A stretch of 64,000 nt of DNA from Paracoccus sp. (in: a-proteobacteria) (GCF_030538695.1 NZ_JAUNTN010000009.1:58156-122155), one strand, 5' to 3'; numbered from the stretch's first letter, positions 18,195 through 28,388 are shown. Program-made: numbers and translations. Notes: a model not told the origin generated them from the sequence alone.

Positions 18195-20144
18195 ATGGCC
18201 GACCAGATTTCCCTGATTTTTCCCGATGGCAGCAGCCGTGATTATCCGCAGGGCGTCACCCCTGCGCAGGTCGCGGAATCCATTGCGCCGAGCCTTGCGA
18301 AACGGGCGATTTCCGCGACCGTGGACGGGCGCCATGTCGATCTGCAATGGCCCCTGCATGAGGGCGGACACATCGCCATCAACACGATGAAGGACGAGAC
18401 CCCCGCGCTGGAGCTGATCCGGCACGATCTGGCGCATGTCATGGCTCGGGCGGTTCAGGAACTGTGGCCGGATGTGAAAGTGACCATCGGCCCGGTGCGC
18501 GACTTCGGCTGGTTCTACGACTTTGACCGCACCGAGCCGTTCACGCCCGAAGACCTTGGCGCAATCGAGGCCCGGATGAAGCAGATCATCGCCGCGCGTG
18601 AGCCGGTGCGCACCGAAACCTGGGATCGCGCCCGTGCCATCGCCCATTATGAGGCCGCAGGCGAGCCGTTCAAGGTGGAGCTGGTGAACCGTATCCCCGA
18701 GGGCGAAGACCTGCGGATGTATTGGCATGGCGACTGGCAGGATCTTTGCCGTGGCCCGCATCTGCAATCGACGGGCCAGCTTCCCGCCGATGCCTTCAAG
18801 CTGACCCATGTGGCCGGGGCCTATTGGCTGGGTGATGCCAGCCGCCCGATGTTGCAGCGCATCTATGGCGTCGCCTTCCGCAACCGCGACGATCTGAAAG
18901 CGCATCTGACCATGCTGGAGGAGGCCGCCAAGCGCGATCACCGCAAGCTGGGCCGCGAGATGGACCTGTTCCACATGCAGGAAGAAGCGCCCGGCATGGT
19001 CTTCTGGCACCCGAACGGCTGGACGGTTTACCGCGAACTGGAGGCCTATATGCGCCGCCGCCAAATCGCGGCTGGCTATAAGGAAATCCGCACGCCGCAG
19101 GTCGTAGATCGGATTTTGTGGGAAAAATCAGGCCATTGGGAAGCCTATCGTGAAAATATGTTCATCGTCGAGGTGGACGAGGAAGGCGCAAAGGAAAAGC
19201 GCATCAACGCGCTGAAACCGATGAACTGCCCCTGTCACGTTCAGGTCTATAACCACGGGCTGAAATCCTATCGTGATCTGCCGCTGCGGCTGGCCGAGTT
19301 CGGGTCATGCCACCGCTATGAATCCTCGGGGTCGATGCACGGGCTGATGCGCGTGCGCGGCTTTGTGCAGGATGATGCGCATATCTTCTGCACCGAGGAT
19401 CAGATCGAACAGGAATGTGCCGGTTTCATCAGCCTGCTGAGCAGCGTTTACTGCGATTTGGGGTTCGAGAAATTCGACATCAAACTGTCCACGCGACCGG
19501 ATGTGCGGGTCGGCTCGGACGAGATTTGGGACAAGGCCGAGGCCGCACTGTCTGGCGCGATCGAACATCTTGGCCTGCCTTATGAGGTCAACCCCGGCGA
19601 TGGTGCCTTTTATGGGCCAAAGCTGGATTTCAAACTGACCGATGCGATTGGCCGGGAATGGCAATGCGGCACGTTCCAGTGCGATTTCAACCTGCCCGAC
19701 CGCCTTGGCGCGGAATATGTGGCCGAAGACGGCGACAAGCACCGCCCGGTGATGTTACACCGCGCAATTCTGGGGTCGTTTGAACGGTTCATCGGCATCC
19801 TGATCGAAAACTATGGCGGCAAGATGCCGTTCTGGATCGCGCCGCGTCAGGTGGTTGTTGCTTCGATCGTGTCGGGGGCGGATGACTATGTGCAGGAAAT
19901 CGTCACGGCGCTGCGCGCTGCCGGCATCCGGGCCGAGGCTGATACCCGCAATGAAAAGATCAACTATAAGGTGCGCGAACATTCGGTCGCCAAGGTGCCT
20001 GCGATCCTCGCCATTGGCATGAAAGAGGTCGAGGAACGCAGCGTCTCGATGCGGCGGCTGGATCAGCAGGGCAGCGAATCGCTGACTCTGGATGCGGTTA
20101 TCGCCCGACTGAAAGACGAGGCCACCCCGCCAGATCAGCGCTGA
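18195..20144 (+). CDS. thrS: Threonine--tRNA ligase
   Basis: 649 residues, full-length class II synthetase. Domains in order are: TGS (~1-62); an N2 editing domain that clears Ser-tRNA(Thr), with His-Asp-Leu-Ala-His at ~76-80 and a Cys-Arg-Gly-Pro-His motif; the catalytic core (~245-535) with zinc-ligand Cys in Pro-Met-Asn-Cys-Pro and class II motifs 2 and 3 (Arg-Tyr-Glu and Gly-Ser-Phe-Glu-Arg); and a C-terminal anticodon-binding domain. The start has GAGG about ten bases upstream. It is not in an operon with infC or other translation genes here. Confidence 0.95.
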   Translation: MADQISLIFPDGSSRDYPQGVTPAQVAESIAPSLAKRAISATVDGRHVDLQWPLHEGGHIAINTMKDETPALELIRHDLAHVMARAVQELWPDVKVTIGPVRDFGWFYDFDRTEPFTPEDLGAIEARMKQIIAAREPVRTETWDRARAIAHYEAAGEPFKVELVNRIPEGEDLRMYWHGDWQDLCRGPHLQSTGQLPADAFKLTHVAGAYWLGDASRPMLQRIYGVAFRNRDDLKAHLTMLEEAAKRDHRKLGREMDLFHMQEEAPGMVFWHPNGWTVYRELEAYMRRRQIAAGYKEIRTPQVVDRILWEKSGHWEAYRENMFIVEVDEEGAKEKRINALKPMNCPCHVQVYNHGLKSYRDLPLRLAEFGSCHRYESSGSMHGLMRVRGFVQDDAHIFCTEDQIEQECAGFISLLSSVYCDLGFEKFDIKLSTRPDVRVGSDEIWDKAEAALSGAIEHLGLPYEVNPGDGAFYGPKLDFKLTDAIGREWQCGTFQCDFNLPDRLGAEYVAEDGDKHRPVMLHRAILGSFERFIGILIENYGGKMPFWIAPRQVVVASIVSGADDYVQEIVTALRAAGIRAEADTRNEKINYKVREHSVAKVPAILAIGMKEVEERSVSMRRLDQQGSESLTLDAVIARLKDEATPPDQR

Positions 20145-20359
20145 AACCGGCAAGGGAACGCCGTTTGTGCAAGATTTCATCGCCCTGTTACAGATCGGGC
20201 GCTTTTCTCGCTTGCTTTCCGCGCAGGTTGCTTCATGCTGTCCGCGCGTGAGCACCTTTCTACCGCCTCCCTCTGACGGGGCAGCCGGACGACCGAAAGA
20301 CAGGCTGCACGGCCCGGCCCGGCAATCGTGCCGACGGGAGATTTGAAGGAGAGAAGGTC

Positions 20360-20566
20360 ATGGCGACCGGAACGGTAAAGTGGTTCAACACCGAAAAAGG
20401 CTACGGCTTCATCGCGCCCGATGATGGCGGCAAAGATATCTTTGTCCACATCTCAGCGGTTGAGCGTGCAGGGCTGAAAGGTCTGAAGGACAACCAGAAA
20501 ATCAGCTTCGAGATGCAGACTGGCCGCGATGGCCGTGCATCGGCCAGCGATCTGGTTCTGCTGTAA
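20360..20566 (+). CDS. Cold shock protein (CspA family)
   Basis: 68 residues forming one cold-shock/OB domain. Both RNA-binding motifs are present: Lys-Gly-Tyr-Gly-Phe-Ile (RNP1) and Val-Phe-type Ile-Phe-Val-His-Ile (RNP2). The N terminus has Gly-Thr-Val-Lys-Trp-Phe-Asn. It binds single-stranded nucleic acid as an RNA chaperone. A strong GAAGGAG lies at ~20347. The 215-base region before it, without a gene, could hold a temperature-responsive leader, though I did not fold one. A terminator follows directly. Confidence 0.93.
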   Translation: MATGTVKWFNTEKGYGFIAPDDGGKDIFVHISAVERAGLKGLKDNQKISFEMQTGRDGRASASDLVLL

Positions 20567-20594
20567 TCGCATCGACGGTTTCAGATATGATACG

Positions 20595-20624
20595 GGCGGC
20601 CCCTCACGGGGCCGTCTTGCTTTT
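20595..20624 (+). terminator. Rho-independent terminator of the cold shock gene
   Basis: CGGCCCC (20597-20603) pairs with GGGGCCG (20608-20614) around TCAC. Two more pairs extend the stem, and a T-rich stretch ending in TTTT follows at 20621-20624. Confidence 0.75.
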
Positions 20625-20652
20625 ATGCGCGCGAAGATTCTATGCCTCTGGT

Positions 20653-20676
20653 GGGGATATGTCCCGACACGAGATG
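20653..20676 (+). repeat. Dispersed intergenic motif, copy 2 (diverged)
   Basis: A GGGGATAT start, central CCCGACA and GAGATG end align without gaps to the copy at 18077-18100, with four differences in the 21-base core. It lies between the cold-shock terminator and the ligase start. Confidence 0.45.
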
Positions 20677-20683
20677 AGGCCAG

Positions 20684-22159
20684 ATGTCCGCCCCCTTCAA
20701 CCTTGCTGAATATGTCTTGCGGGCGGGATCGGCTGTGCCGGACAAGCTGGCAATGTCGGTGATCGGGGTGGCGCGGGCTGAACGGTGGTCCTATGCCCGG
20801 CTGATTGCCGCCGTGCGCGGAACCGCGACCGGGCTGTTGCAGGCCGGTCTTGTGCCGGGTGATCGGCTGCTGATCCGCTTGGGCAATCGCCCAAGTTTTC
20901 CGGCGGCCTATCTTGGCGCGATCACAGCGGGCATTGTTCCGGTGCCGACCAGCGCGATGCTGACCACGCCTGAGGTTACCCGCCTGAGCGCGGGACTGCG
21001 GCCCAAAGCAATCATTGCGGGCGACAACATTCCCTTGCCAGAATATCCCGCCCCGGTTATCCCTGAAGCCGCCTTGCAGGCCATGGCCAATCTGCCGCCT
21101 GCCGATTTCGACAGGGGCGCCCCCGAACGGCTGGCCTATATCGTCTATACCTCCGGGTCGTCCGGGCAGCCGCGTGCGGTGATGCACGCACATCGTGCTA
21201 TTCTGGCGCGGCGCACAATGTTTCAGGGCTGGTATGGGCTGACGCCATCCGACCGGCTGTTGCATGCCGGGGCTTTCAACTGGACCTTCACCCTTGGCAC
21301 CGGACTAATGGACCCCTGGACGATGGGGGCCACTGCCCTGATCCCCGCCGAAGGAACCGGAATCGAACAAATTCCCCTACTGGCCGCGCGTCATGGGGCA
21401 AGCCTGCTGGCTGCCGCACCAGGGGTTTTCCGGCGGATGCTGCGGGCGGACTGGCCCGCCATACCCAGCCTTCGCCATGGGCTTGCCGCGGGCGAACGGC
21501 TGGCCCCAAACTTGCGCAAGGCTTGGCAAACGCGCACCGGCACGGATCTGCACGAAGCGATGGGGCTGTCGGAATGTTCCACCTTTTTGTCCGGCAGCCC
21601 CGACCACCCTGCCCCTGACGGCACCGCAGGCTATCCGCAAACCGGGCGGCAGGTTCAGGTTCTGAACGCTCAGGGGCAACCCTGCCCCCCTGATCAACCG
21701 GGTCATCTGGCCATTCATCGCAGCGATCCGGGGCTGTTTCTGGGTTATCTGGACCAGCCCGAGGCCACTGCGACGATGTTTTCCGGTGACTGGTTCCTGA
21801 CCGGCGACTTGGCGCGACGCCTGCCTGATGGTGCGATCCGTCTGGAAAGCCGCACGGATGATATGCTGAATGCGGGCGGCTATCGCGTCTCGCCCGCCGA
21901 AATCGAAGACGCTTTGGGTGCTTCGACCGAAGCAGGTGATGTTGCCGCCGTTGAACTGCCCGTTGCGCCTGATACAAGCATTATCGTAGCCTTTTGGACC
22001 GGGACCGCCACGACAGACGATCTGCGCAAGCTGGCAGAGACGACACTGGCCCGCTATAAACAGCCCCGCGATTACATTCACATTGACAAGATGCCTCGCA
22101 CGCCAACCGGCAAGCTGAACCGCCGCGCGTTGCGTGAAACCTATCGAAAGGACCGCTGA
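20684..22159 (+). CDS. AMP-dependent acyl-CoA synthetase/ligase
   Basis: 491 residues, ANL superfamily. It activates a carboxylic acid with ATP and transfers it to CoA. Motifs are the P-loop Tyr-Thr-Ser-Gly-Ser-Ser-Gly-Gln-Pro-Arg at ~165, Ala-Met-Gly-Leu-Ser-Glu at ~290, Phe-Leu-Thr-Gly-Asp-Leu at ~370, Gly-Gly-Tyr-Arg-Val-Ser-Pro-Ala-Glu-Ile hinge, and the catalytic Lys in Pro-Thr-Gly-Lys-Leu-Asn-Arg. The Phe-Asn-Trp-Thr-Phe region resembles benzoate/hydroxybenzoate-type ligases, so an aromatic or short acid is possible. The substrate is not fixed by context. A DsbA-like gene follows after 4 bases. Confidence 0.85.
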   Translation: MSAPFNLAEYVLRAGSAVPDKLAMSVIGVARAERWSYARLIAAVRGTATGLLQAGLVPGDRLLIRLGNRPSFPAAYLGAITAGIVPVPTSAMLTTPEVTRLSAGLRPKAIIAGDNIPLPEYPAPVIPEAALQAMANLPPADFDRGAPERLAYIVYTSGSSGQPRAVMHAHRAILARRTMFQGWYGLTPSDRLLHAGAFNWTFTLGTGLMDPWTMGATALIPAEGTGIEQIPLLAARHGASLLAAAPGVFRRMLRADWPAIPSLRHGLAAGERLAPNLRKAWQTRTGTDLHEAMGLSECSTFLSGSPDHPAPDGTAGYPQTGRQVQVLNAQGQPCPPDQPGHLAIHRSDPGLFLGYLDQPEATATMFSGDWFLTGDLARRLPDGAIRLESRTDDMLNAGGYRVSPAEIEDALGASTEAGDVAAVELPVAPDTSIIVAFWTGTATTDDLRKLAETTLARYKQPRDYIHIDKMPRTPTGKLNRRALRETYRKDR

Positions 22160-22163
22160 TCCT

Positions 22164-22805
22164 ATGGCCGCCAGCCCTGTTCGTCTTGATATTTTCGCTG
22201 ATCCGATCTGTCCGTGGTGCCTGATCGGCAAGGCCGAATTGGACAGGGCGCTGGAATCTCGTCCAGACCATCCTTTCACCCTGATCTGGCACCCATTCCG
22301 GCTGGAACCGCAAATGCCGCCGTCAGGGATGGATTTCGTCCTATATATGAAAGCCAAGTTCGGCACCGAAAAAGGTATTCTGGATGCCATGGCCCCCGTT
22401 ATGGAAGCATCTGAACGCCTTGGACTATGGATCAACCCTTCGCTGATCGAGCGCGTGCCGGACACAACCGACGCCCACCGGCTGATGCATTGGGCAGGGT
22501 CGGAAGGGGCGCAAAGCCGTGTCATGTCCGGTCTGATGCGGGCGCATTGGCGCGAGGGCCGCAATATTGGCAAAGCGGATGTGCTTGCGAAAATCGGCAC
22601 CAACGCGGGAATGGATGGGGCGATGATTACCCGGCTTTTGAAAACCGAATCCGATATCGACACGGTTCTGCTGGCCGAGGCCCATGCCCGTGATCGGGGG
22701 GTGCGCTCGGTTCCGACCTTCGTTATCGGGGATCGCCATGTCGTCACCGGCGCACAGCCCGCAAGCCTTTGGCAAAGCGTGATTGACGAATTGGCGATGC
22801 AGTAG
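22164..22805 (+). CDS. DsbA family oxidoreductase (FrnE-like, cytoplasmic)
   Basis: 213 residues, without a signal peptide. The thioredoxin-fold N terminus carries Asp-Pro-Ile-Cys-Pro-Trp-Cys at ~12-18, the redox CxxC. An inserted helical domain follows, then a C-terminal part with Arg-Ser-Val-Pro-Thr-Phe-Val, containing the conserved cis-proline. The length and layout fit the FrnE/2-hydroxychromene isomerase-like subgroup. ATG 22164 was chosen because the upstream in-frame ATG lies inside the ligase. It is probably cotranscribed with the ligase. Confidence 0.88.
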   Translation: MAASPVRLDIFADPICPWCLIGKAELDRALESRPDHPFTLIWHPFRLEPQMPPSGMDFVLYMKAKFGTEKGILDAMAPVMEASERLGLWINPSLIERVPDTTDAHRLMHWAGSEGAQSRVMSGLMRAHWREGRNIGKADVLAKIGTNAGMDGAMITRLLKTESDIDTVLLAEAHARDRGVRSVPTFVIGDRHVVTGAQPASLWQSVIDELAMQ

Positions 22806-22900
22806 TCTTTCGCTGCGCGCATAACGGCTTGCCAGTGGCGCAGCTTGTGATGTCCCCACTGCGCGTCTAGGGGGGATAGCTTGTCAGAAAGGGTCACGAC

Positions 22901-24163
22901 ATGAGCGCCTCTCCGCCGTCTCAGGAAGCCACCGGATCTACGCACCCCAATCACACGATGGCACCCGCCGCCGATATCCGGCGACTGGGCATGGCAGAGT
23001 TCATCACCCTGTTGGCTTTTTTGTTCGCAACCGTGGCCTTTTCCATTGACGCGATGCTGCCAGCCCTGCCGGAGATTGCGCATGACCTGACCCCGCAAGA
23101 CCCCAACCGCGCCCAACTGATCCTGACGGCTTTTATGGCTGGCATGGGGATCGGCACATTGATTTCCGGCCCTTTGTCGGATGCGATTGGCCGCAAAGCC
23201 ACGATTACGCTGGGGTTTGCGATCTATATTCTGGCCGCCTTGGCCGCGATCTACGCCCCCTCGCTTGAGGTCTTGCTGTTGTGCCGCATGGCACAGGGGA
23301 TCGGGGCCGCGGGACCGCGGATCGCCGGGCTGGCCTTGGTGCGTGATCTGTATGCCGGGCGCGAGATGGCACGGATTTCCAGTTTCGTGATGATGGTCTT
23401 TATCATGATTCCGGCCTTTGCCCCCTTGCTCGGGGATGCCATCATCTCTGCGGTTGGCTGGCGTCACAGTTTCCTGAGCTTTGTTGTATTCGCCCTGATC
23501 GGTGCCATTTGGCTGAATCTGCGGCAGCCTGAAACCCTCCCCTCCGAACGCCGCCGCAAGCTGAGCCTGACTGCCCTGTGGTTTGCGGCCCGCGAGGTGC
23601 TGACAGATCGTCAGGTTGTGATCTGCACTTTGGTTTTGACACTTGGCTTCGCACAGATGTTTGCCCTGCTGTCCAGCGCACAGCAACTGTTCAGCGACAC
23701 CTATGGAATCCGTGATGATTTTCCCAAATGGTTTGCTCTGATGGCCTTGTTGGCCGGGACAGGCTCGATCATCAACGCCCAATTGGTCGTGCGTCTGGGG
23801 ATGCGCAGAATCGCACGGGCGGCCTATGTGATGCAGATCGTCTCCTCGACCATCTTTACATTGCTTTTGCTCAGCGATGTTCTGCCCGACGCGCTGCGCT
23901 TCCCGATGTTTTTCATCTGGTCGGTCAGCGTGTTTTTTATGGCCGGGATCACCTTCGGCAACCTGAATGCGCTGGCCTTGCAGCGCATGGGGCATATTGC
24001 AGGCATGACGGCCAGCATTACCGCTTCGGTCTCGACGTTGCTCGCAGTTTTGATCGCCGCACCGATCGGACTGGCGTATAACGGCACCCCCATCCCAATG
24101 GCCGTCGCAACCCTGATTTGTTCCAGTCTTGCCTGGGCGATGATGGGGCTGCTGCGCGATTAA
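22901..24163 (+). CDS. MFS exporter, Bcr/CflA multidrug resistance family
   Basis: 420 residues with twelve predicted membrane helices. The first helix contains the Bcr/CflA pattern Asp-Ala-Met-Leu-Pro-Ala-Leu-Pro. The MFS loop 2-3 motif is Gly-Pro-Leu-Ser-Asp-Ala-Ile-Gly-Arg-Lys. Motif C-like Ala-Gly-Pro-Arg-Ile follows in helices 4-5. The ~30-residue N-terminal extension is hydrophilic. It probably exports drugs or small metabolites with proton antiport. No regulator lies beside it. Confidence 0.85.
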   Translation: MSASPPSQEATGSTHPNHTMAPAADIRRLGMAEFITLLAFLFATVAFSIDAMLPALPEIAHDLTPQDPNRAQLILTAFMAGMGIGTLISGPLSDAIGRKATITLGFAIYILAALAAIYAPSLEVLLLCRMAQGIGAAGPRIAGLALVRDLYAGREMARISSFVMMVFIMIPAFAPLLGDAIISAVGWRHSFLSFVVFALIGAIWLNLRQPETLPSERRRKLSLTALWFAAREVLTDRQVVICTLVLTLGFAQMFALLSSAQQLFSDTYGIRDDFPKWFALMALLAGTGSIINAQLVVRLGMRRIARAAYVMQIVSSTIFTLLLLSDVLPDALRFPMFFIWSVSVFFMAGITFGNLNALALQRMGHIAGMTASITASVSTLLAVLIAAPIGLAYNGTPIPMAVATLICSSLAWAMMGLLRD

Positions 24164-24430
24164 GCGACCCCGATACGCCTCCCGCCGCCGCAGAGCGGTC
24201 CAGAGACATATAAAGAAGGCCACAAGGTAGAGCATACAGGGTTCCGAATCGCACATCCATGTCCTCAAGCTGAGGGATAATGCCTAAGATTTCGCCAACG
24301 GCGCCCTGAAAAATACCTAAAATTTTATCTTCTTTTCCTTTGCATTTTAACGCTTTCGTAAGGAATCATCAGCTATACAGCCCCTGTGGCCGGGGTGCGA
24401 AAACGACGATAGGCAAGCGGATGTGATCGG
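24164..24430. other. Non-coding region upstream of the rpsD promoter
   Basis: About 270 bases without a convincing gene. The part from ~24300 to 24370 is clearly AT-rich for this genome and precedes the rpsD promoter, so it may stimulate it. A minus-strand reading frame runs across this region only as an antisense continuation from the exporter gene. I see no tRNA, terminator or repeat. Confidence 0.5.
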
Positions 24431-24458
24431 TTGACAGCGGGGAAAACACGTCTATAAG
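24431..24458 (+). promoter_or_regulatory. rpsD promoter
   Basis: TTGACA (24431-24436) and TATAAG (24453-24458) are 16 bases apart. This is the best sigma-70-type promoter in the window and predicts a leader of about 95 bases before rpsD. Confidence 0.75.
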
Positions 24459-24483
24459 TGCAAACTTCATTGGTGTTGGTGGC

Positions 24484-24523
24484 CCCCGCAAGGGGTTTTG
24501 CCTGTCGGGCCTTTGGCCAAAGG
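24484..24523 (+). promoter_or_regulatory. Structured rpsD leader
   Basis: Two elements lie in the 5' leader: a CCCC-GCAA-GGGG hairpin (24484-24495, GNRA-type loop) followed by TTTT, and the perfect 14-base palindrome CCTTTGGCCAAAGG at 24510-24523. They could take part in S4 autoregulation, known in other bacteria, but this is inference. Confidence 0.4.
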
Positions 24524-24560
24524 ACAACGCCCTTTTGAAACTGACAAAAGGAGATCAGCG

Positions 24561-25181
24561 ATGACCAAACGCACCGCTGCCAAATACAAAATTGACCGCC
24601 GCATGGGCGAAAACATCTGGGGCCGCGCGAAATCGCCGGTGAACCGTCGTGAATACGGCCCCGGCCAGCATGGCCAGCGCCGTAAAGGCAAGCTGTCGGA
24701 TTTCGGCACCCAGCTGCGCGCCAAGCAAAAGCTCAAGGGCTACTATGGCGACCTGACCGAAAAGCAGTTCCGTCGCATCTATGCCGAGGCCGAGCGCCTG
24801 AAGGGCGACACCGGCGAAAACCTGGTCGGTCTGCTGGAGCGCCGTCTGGATGCGGTCGTTTACCGCGCCAAGTTCGTTCCGACCATCTTTGCTGCCCGCC
24901 AGTTTGTGAACCACGGCCATGTGGAAGTGAACGGCAAGCGCGTGAACATCCCGTCTTATCGCGTCAAGGAAGGCGATGTGATCGCCGTTCGTGACCGTTC
25001 GCGTCAACTGACCATCGTTCTGGAAGCCGTCGGGCTGGCCGAGCGTGACGTGCCGGATTATCTGGACGTTGACCACAACAAGATGACCGCGACCTTTGTC
25101 CGCACCCCGGCACTCGGCGACGTCCCCTATGCCGTCGTGATGGAGCCGAATTTGGTCGTGGAATACTACGCGAAAAACTGA
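24561..25181 (+). CDS. rpsD: 30S ribosomal protein S4
   Basis: 206 residues, the standard length. S4 starts assembly of the 5' domain of 16S rRNA. The N terminus Arg-Tyr-type Ala-Ala-Lys-Tyr-Lys-Ile-Asp-Arg-Arg and Tyr-Gly-Pro-Gly-Gln-His-Gly-Gln are typical. The S4 RNA-binding domain (~95-160) has Arg-Leu-Asp-x-Val-Val-Tyr-Arg and Ala-Arg-Gln-Phe-Val-Asn-His-Gly-His. The ATG follows AAAAGGAG. It stands alone here with its own promoter, leader and terminator, outside any ribosomal protein operon. Confidence 0.97.
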   Translation: MTKRTAAKYKIDRRMGENIWGRAKSPVNRREYGPGQHGQRRKGKLSDFGTQLRAKQKLKGYYGDLTEKQFRRIYAEAERLKGDTGENLVGLLERRLDAVVYRAKFVPTIFAARQFVNHGHVEVNGKRVNIPSYRVKEGDVIAVRDRSRQLTIVLEAVGLAERDVPDYLDVDHNKMTATFVRTPALGDVPYAVVMEPNLVVEYYAKN

Positions 25182-25202
25182 TCGTTTCGCAGATCACTTT
25201 GG

Positions 25203-25230
25203 AAAGCCGCCTCTCGGGGCGGCTTTTTAT
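25203..25230 (+). terminator. Rho-independent terminator of rpsD
   Basis: AAAGCCGCC (25203-25211) pairs with GGCGGCTTT (25218-25226) around a 6-base loop, and the T run continues to 25228. It lies 21 bases after the stop codon. Confidence 0.88.
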
Positions 25231-25354
25231 TTTGTCTGGCAGATTTTCGATAAGCGCGACATTTCTGCACCATTTACCCGGCAGGAAACAGCAGGGCTTG
25301 CCGCAAGGGCGGGTGGCGGCCTAAAGGAAGCTAATCGCGCAATAGAGGCCAGCC

Positions 25355-26452
25355 ATGACTCAGGACAGCACTATCCAGCCTCAGCCCGGCATTATGGAGA
25401 TCGCGCTGTATCAGGGCGGTGCGGCCAAGGTTGCCGGGGTGGATAACGTGGTCAAGCTCAGCTCGAACGAAAACCCGTTTGGGCCGTCGGACAAGGCCCG
25501 CGAAACCGTCACCCGCGCCGCCCATAGCCTGCACCGCTATCCCAACACCGACCACGCCAGCTTGCGCCAAGCGATTGGCGAGGTTCACGGGCTGGACCCG
25601 CAGCGCATTATCTGCGGCGTCGGCAGCGACGAGATCATTCACTTTCTTTGCCAAGCCTATGCCGGGCCGGGGACCGAGGTTCTGTTCACCGAACATGGTT
25701 TCCTGATGTATCGTATCAGCGCCCATGCGGCGGGTGCGACCCCGGTTCAAGTGGCCGAACGTGATCGCGTGACCGATATTGATGCGCTGATCGCCGGTGC
25801 GACCGAGCGCACAAGACTGATTTTCCTTGCCAATCCGAACAATCCCACCGGCACCATGATCGGCCTTCCCGATCTGGAGCGGCTGGCCCGCGCCGTGCCA
25901 CAGGCCATTCTGGTGATTGACGCCGCTTATTCCGAATATGTCGAAGGTTATGATGGTGGTGCGGAACTGGCAACGCGGCTACCGAATGTGGTGATGACCC
26001 GGACGTTTTCCAAGATTTACGGGCTTGGCGGGTTGCGGATCGGCTGGGGCTATGGACCACAGGCGATTATCGACGTGCTGAACCGGATTCGCGGGCCGTT
26101 CAATCTGTCGCAAGTGGCTCTGGATGCGGCTGAAGCCGCCGTGCGTGACCGCGCTCATGTGGAAAAATGCCGGGCCGAAAACACCCGGATGCGGGCGTGG
26201 CTGGCCGAGGCGCTGGCGGAAAAGGGCGTGCCTTCGGATACCTCTTGCGCCAATTTCATCCTCGCCCGCTTTGCCGATGCAGCCACCGCCGAAGCCTGCG
26301 ACCTGGCTTTGCAGGCTGAAGGGTTGATCGTGCGTCGGGTTGGGGGCTATGGCCTGCCGAACTGCCTGCGGATTACCGTGGGCGATGAGCCGTCCTGCCG
26401 CCGTGTCGCGCATGTCATCGGGCAATTCATGGCAAACCGGGGCGGCGCATGA
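25355..26452 (+). CDS. hisC: Histidinol-phosphate aminotransferase
   Basis: 365 residues, fold-type I PLP enzyme. In histidine biosynthesis it makes histidinol phosphate; related enzymes also act on aromatic keto acids. Visible motifs are [10 protein letters not shown] near 30, Asn-Pro-Asn-Asn-Pro-Thr-Gly-Thr near 160, and the PLP lysine in [14 protein letters not shown] near 220. It overlaps the arogenate/prephenate dehydrogenase gene by 4 bases, which suggests a joint role in tyrosine or phenylalanine formation. Confidence 0.92.
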   Translation: MTQDSTIQPQPGIMEIALYQGGAAKVAGVDNVVKLSSNENPFGPSDKARETVTRAAHSLHRYPNTDHASLRQAIGEVHGLDPQRIICGVGSDEIIHFLCQAYAGPGTEVLFTEHGFLMYRISAHAAGATPVQVAERDRVTDIDALIAGATERTRLIFLANPNNPTGTMIGLPDLERLARAVPQAILVIDAAYSEYVEGYDGGAELATRLPNVVMTRTFSKIYGLGGLRIGWGYGPQAIIDVLNRIRGPFNLSQVALDAAEAAVRDRAHVEKCRAENTRMRAWLAEALAEKGVPSDTSCANFILARFADAATAEACDLALQAEGLIVRRVGGYGLPNCLRITVGDEPSCRRVAHVIGQFMANRGGA

Positions 26453-27378
26453 GCATACCTGTTTTTAACCATGTTGCGCTGATCGGGCTTGGGCTGATTG
26501 CCGGCTCAATGGCGCTGGCGATGCGCGAAGCCGGACTGGCCAAGCGCATCACCGGCTATGCACGCAGCCAGAAAACCCGTGATGAGGCCCGCGCACTGGA
26601 TTTATGCGAGGTCATGGACAGCGCAGCAGAGACGGTTGCCGGTGCTGATCTGGTGGTGCTGGCGGTGCCGGTTGGCGCCATGGCGCAAGTGATGGAGCAG
26701 ATCCGCGACCATCTGAAACCCGGCGCGATGCTGACCGATGTGGGTTCAGTCAAACAAGCCGTGATTGATGCGGTTTCGCCACATCTCCCTGATAATGTGA
26801 TCTTTATTCCCGGACACCCCTTGGCCGGGACCGAGCAATCCGGGCCTTCGGCCGGGTTTGCCTCGCTGTATCGCAACCGCTGGTGGCTGCTGACCCCCCT
26901 GCCCGACACCCCGCCCGAGGCGTTGTCGCGACTAACCCAACTGATCGAAGGCATGGGCGCGAATGTCGAGACGATGGAAGCTCCGCATCACGATCTGGTT
27001 TTGGCCGTCACCAGCCACACGCCGCACCTGATCGCCTATACGATGGTGGGGGTGGCAGATCACCTCAAGCGGGTAACAGAATCCGAAGTGGTTAAATATT
27101 CCGCTGCCGGTTTTCGTGATTTCACCCGGATCGCGGCCAGCGACCCGACCATGTGGCGCGATGTGTTCCTGACCAACAAGGACGCGACGCTGGACATTCT
27201 GGGCCGCTTTACCGAGGAGCTGTTCATGCTGCAACGCGCCATCCGCATGGGCGATGGACAGCAATTGTTCGACTATTTCACCCGCACCCGTGCCATCCGC
27301 CGCGGCATTGTCGAGGCCGGACAGGACACTGACGCGCCGGATTTCGGCCGGGTCGCGACACCGAAAACCAAAGATTAA
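26449..27378 (+). CDS. Prephenate/arogenate dehydrogenase
   Basis: 309 residues, of the TyrA/TyrC type without a chorismate mutase or ACT domain. It oxidatively decarboxylates prephenate or arogenate in tyrosine biosynthesis. The N-terminal Rossmann fold has Gly-Leu-Gly-Leu-Ile-Ala-Gly-Ser at ~12-19. The Gly-His-Pro-Leu-Ala-Gly-Thr-Glu block and the catalytic His region Val-Thr-Ser-His-Thr-Pro-His follow. Its ATG overlaps the hisC stop (ATGA), so the two are coupled. Its TAA shares the palindrome TTAA with the stop of the convergent DUF2125 gene. Coenzyme and substrate preference cannot be read with certainty. Confidence 0.9.
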   Translation: MSIPVFNHVALIGLGLIAGSMALAMREAGLAKRITGYARSQKTRDEARALDLCEVMDSAAETVAGADLVVLAVPVGAMAQVMEQIRDHLKPGAMLTDVGSVKQAVIDAVSPHLPDNVIFIPGHPLAGTEQSGPSAGFASLYRNRWWLLTPLPDTPPEALSRLTQLIEGMGANVETMEAPHHDLVLAVTSHTPHLIAYTMVGVADHLKRVTESEVVKYSAAGFRDFTRIAASDPTMWRDVFLTNKDATLDILGRFTEELFMLQRAIRMGDGQQLFDYFTRTRAIRRGIVEAGQDTDAPDFGRVATPKTKD

Positions 27379-28388
27379 CGCAAGAACGGTGCCGCCCCAA
27401 GCGGCAGCCCGGCCAGCCGCGCCTCGCCATTGGCAAAGGTGATCGGCAGGCGGGCCTCGCCATCCGTCGGCTCGGGCCAGTCCCCCGTGACCGGGGCCGC
27501 ACCAAGCCCTTGCAATATCGTCGCCGCCAGATGCGCCGAACGCTCGGGAATCAGACCAAGTGACTGAGCTTGCAGTAAAATCGCCCGAAGATCGCGACTG
27601 TAAATCAGCAAAACCCCCTCGGCCTGTCCCTGCGCATCGGCCTGCACACGGCCCCGCAGGGTCGCGGTCAGATCGTCCAGCCGCAGCGTGACCCCATCGC
27701 GGCTTTGCAACCCGACCAGTTCCGGCTCGGCCACATGGCCGCTCAGCACCCCCTCAGCCGGGGCAGCCGTTAACCAAAGCTGCGCCCGCCCTTGAACCGA
27801 GGCAACCCCCGGCAAAGGCGAAACCACACCGACAACCGCCAGCCCCGGCAAATCCAGCCCGGAAAGATCAAGCTCCAGATCATAAGTCGCACCCACCTCG
27901 GGCGGCAGGTCGGCGGGCATATCCCCCAACCACGCCTGCGCAATCAGTCGCGCAAGCACCGGCTGGCCATTCAGCACCAGATTCCGCAGCCGGACCGCAG
28001 CGCGGGTCATCGCCAGATCTCGCAGCGGGCCGAACTCTATATCCAGACGACCATCCTGCATCTGTGCCTGAACCGGCTGCCCGGCAAGGTTCGCAACCGC
28101 GCTGTCTGGCAGACTGGCGCGAAAGGCAGTCGGCGCATAAGGCGGCGCCCAAAGCTCCAGCCGGGGGAGGTCGATTTCGGCCCCGTCACCCTGCAAATGC
28201 AACTGATCCAGCCCCACGCCGATGCGCGTCAGCCGCCGCAACGGCACAACTGCCGCTGCCTGCACATCTTCCCCACCCTCAGCCACCATCTGCCGCAACT
28301 GACGCGCCGCCAAGGTCTCTATCCCCAGCCACGCCACCGCGACCAGCAACAGCACAATCACCAGCAGAGCGATCAAAAACCTGCGCAT
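27375..28388 (-). CDS. DUF2125 domain-containing protein
   Basis: 337 residues. An N-terminal membrane helix (~3-22) anchors a large, beta-rich, probably periplasmic domain characteristic of DUF2125, an alphaproteobacterial family of unknown function. I chose ATG 28388 because GAGG lies 6 bases before it. The codons upstream are only an open frame antisense to the ChaC gene, and an ATG four codons earlier has no spacing for its ribosome site. It is divergent from chaC and convergent with the dehydrogenase gene. Confidence 0.82.
   Translation of the reverse strand: MRRFLIALLVIVLLLVAVAWLGIETLAARQLRQMVAEGGEDVQAAAVVPLRRLTRIGVGLDQLHLQGDGAEIDLPRLELWAPPYAPTAFRASLPDSAVANLAGQPVQAQMQDGRLDIEFGPLRDLAMTRAAVRLRNLVLNGQPVLARLIAQAWLGDMPADLPPEVGATYDLELDLSGLDLPGLAVVGVVSPLPGVASVQGRAQLWLTAAPAEGVLSGHVAEPELVGLQSRDGVTLRLDDLTATLRGRVQADAQGQAEGVLLIYSRDLRAILLQAQSLGLIPERSAHLAATILQGLGAAPVTGDWPEPTDGEARLPITFANGEARLAGLPLGAAPFLR

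Noticed and set aside
21377-24268. A 963-codon minus-strand open frame
   Set aside because: It runs antisense through the Bcr/CflA exporter, the DsbA-like gene and most of the ligase. The product is low-complexity Gln/Arg/His-rich without any domain; long antisense frames are common in high-GC DNA.
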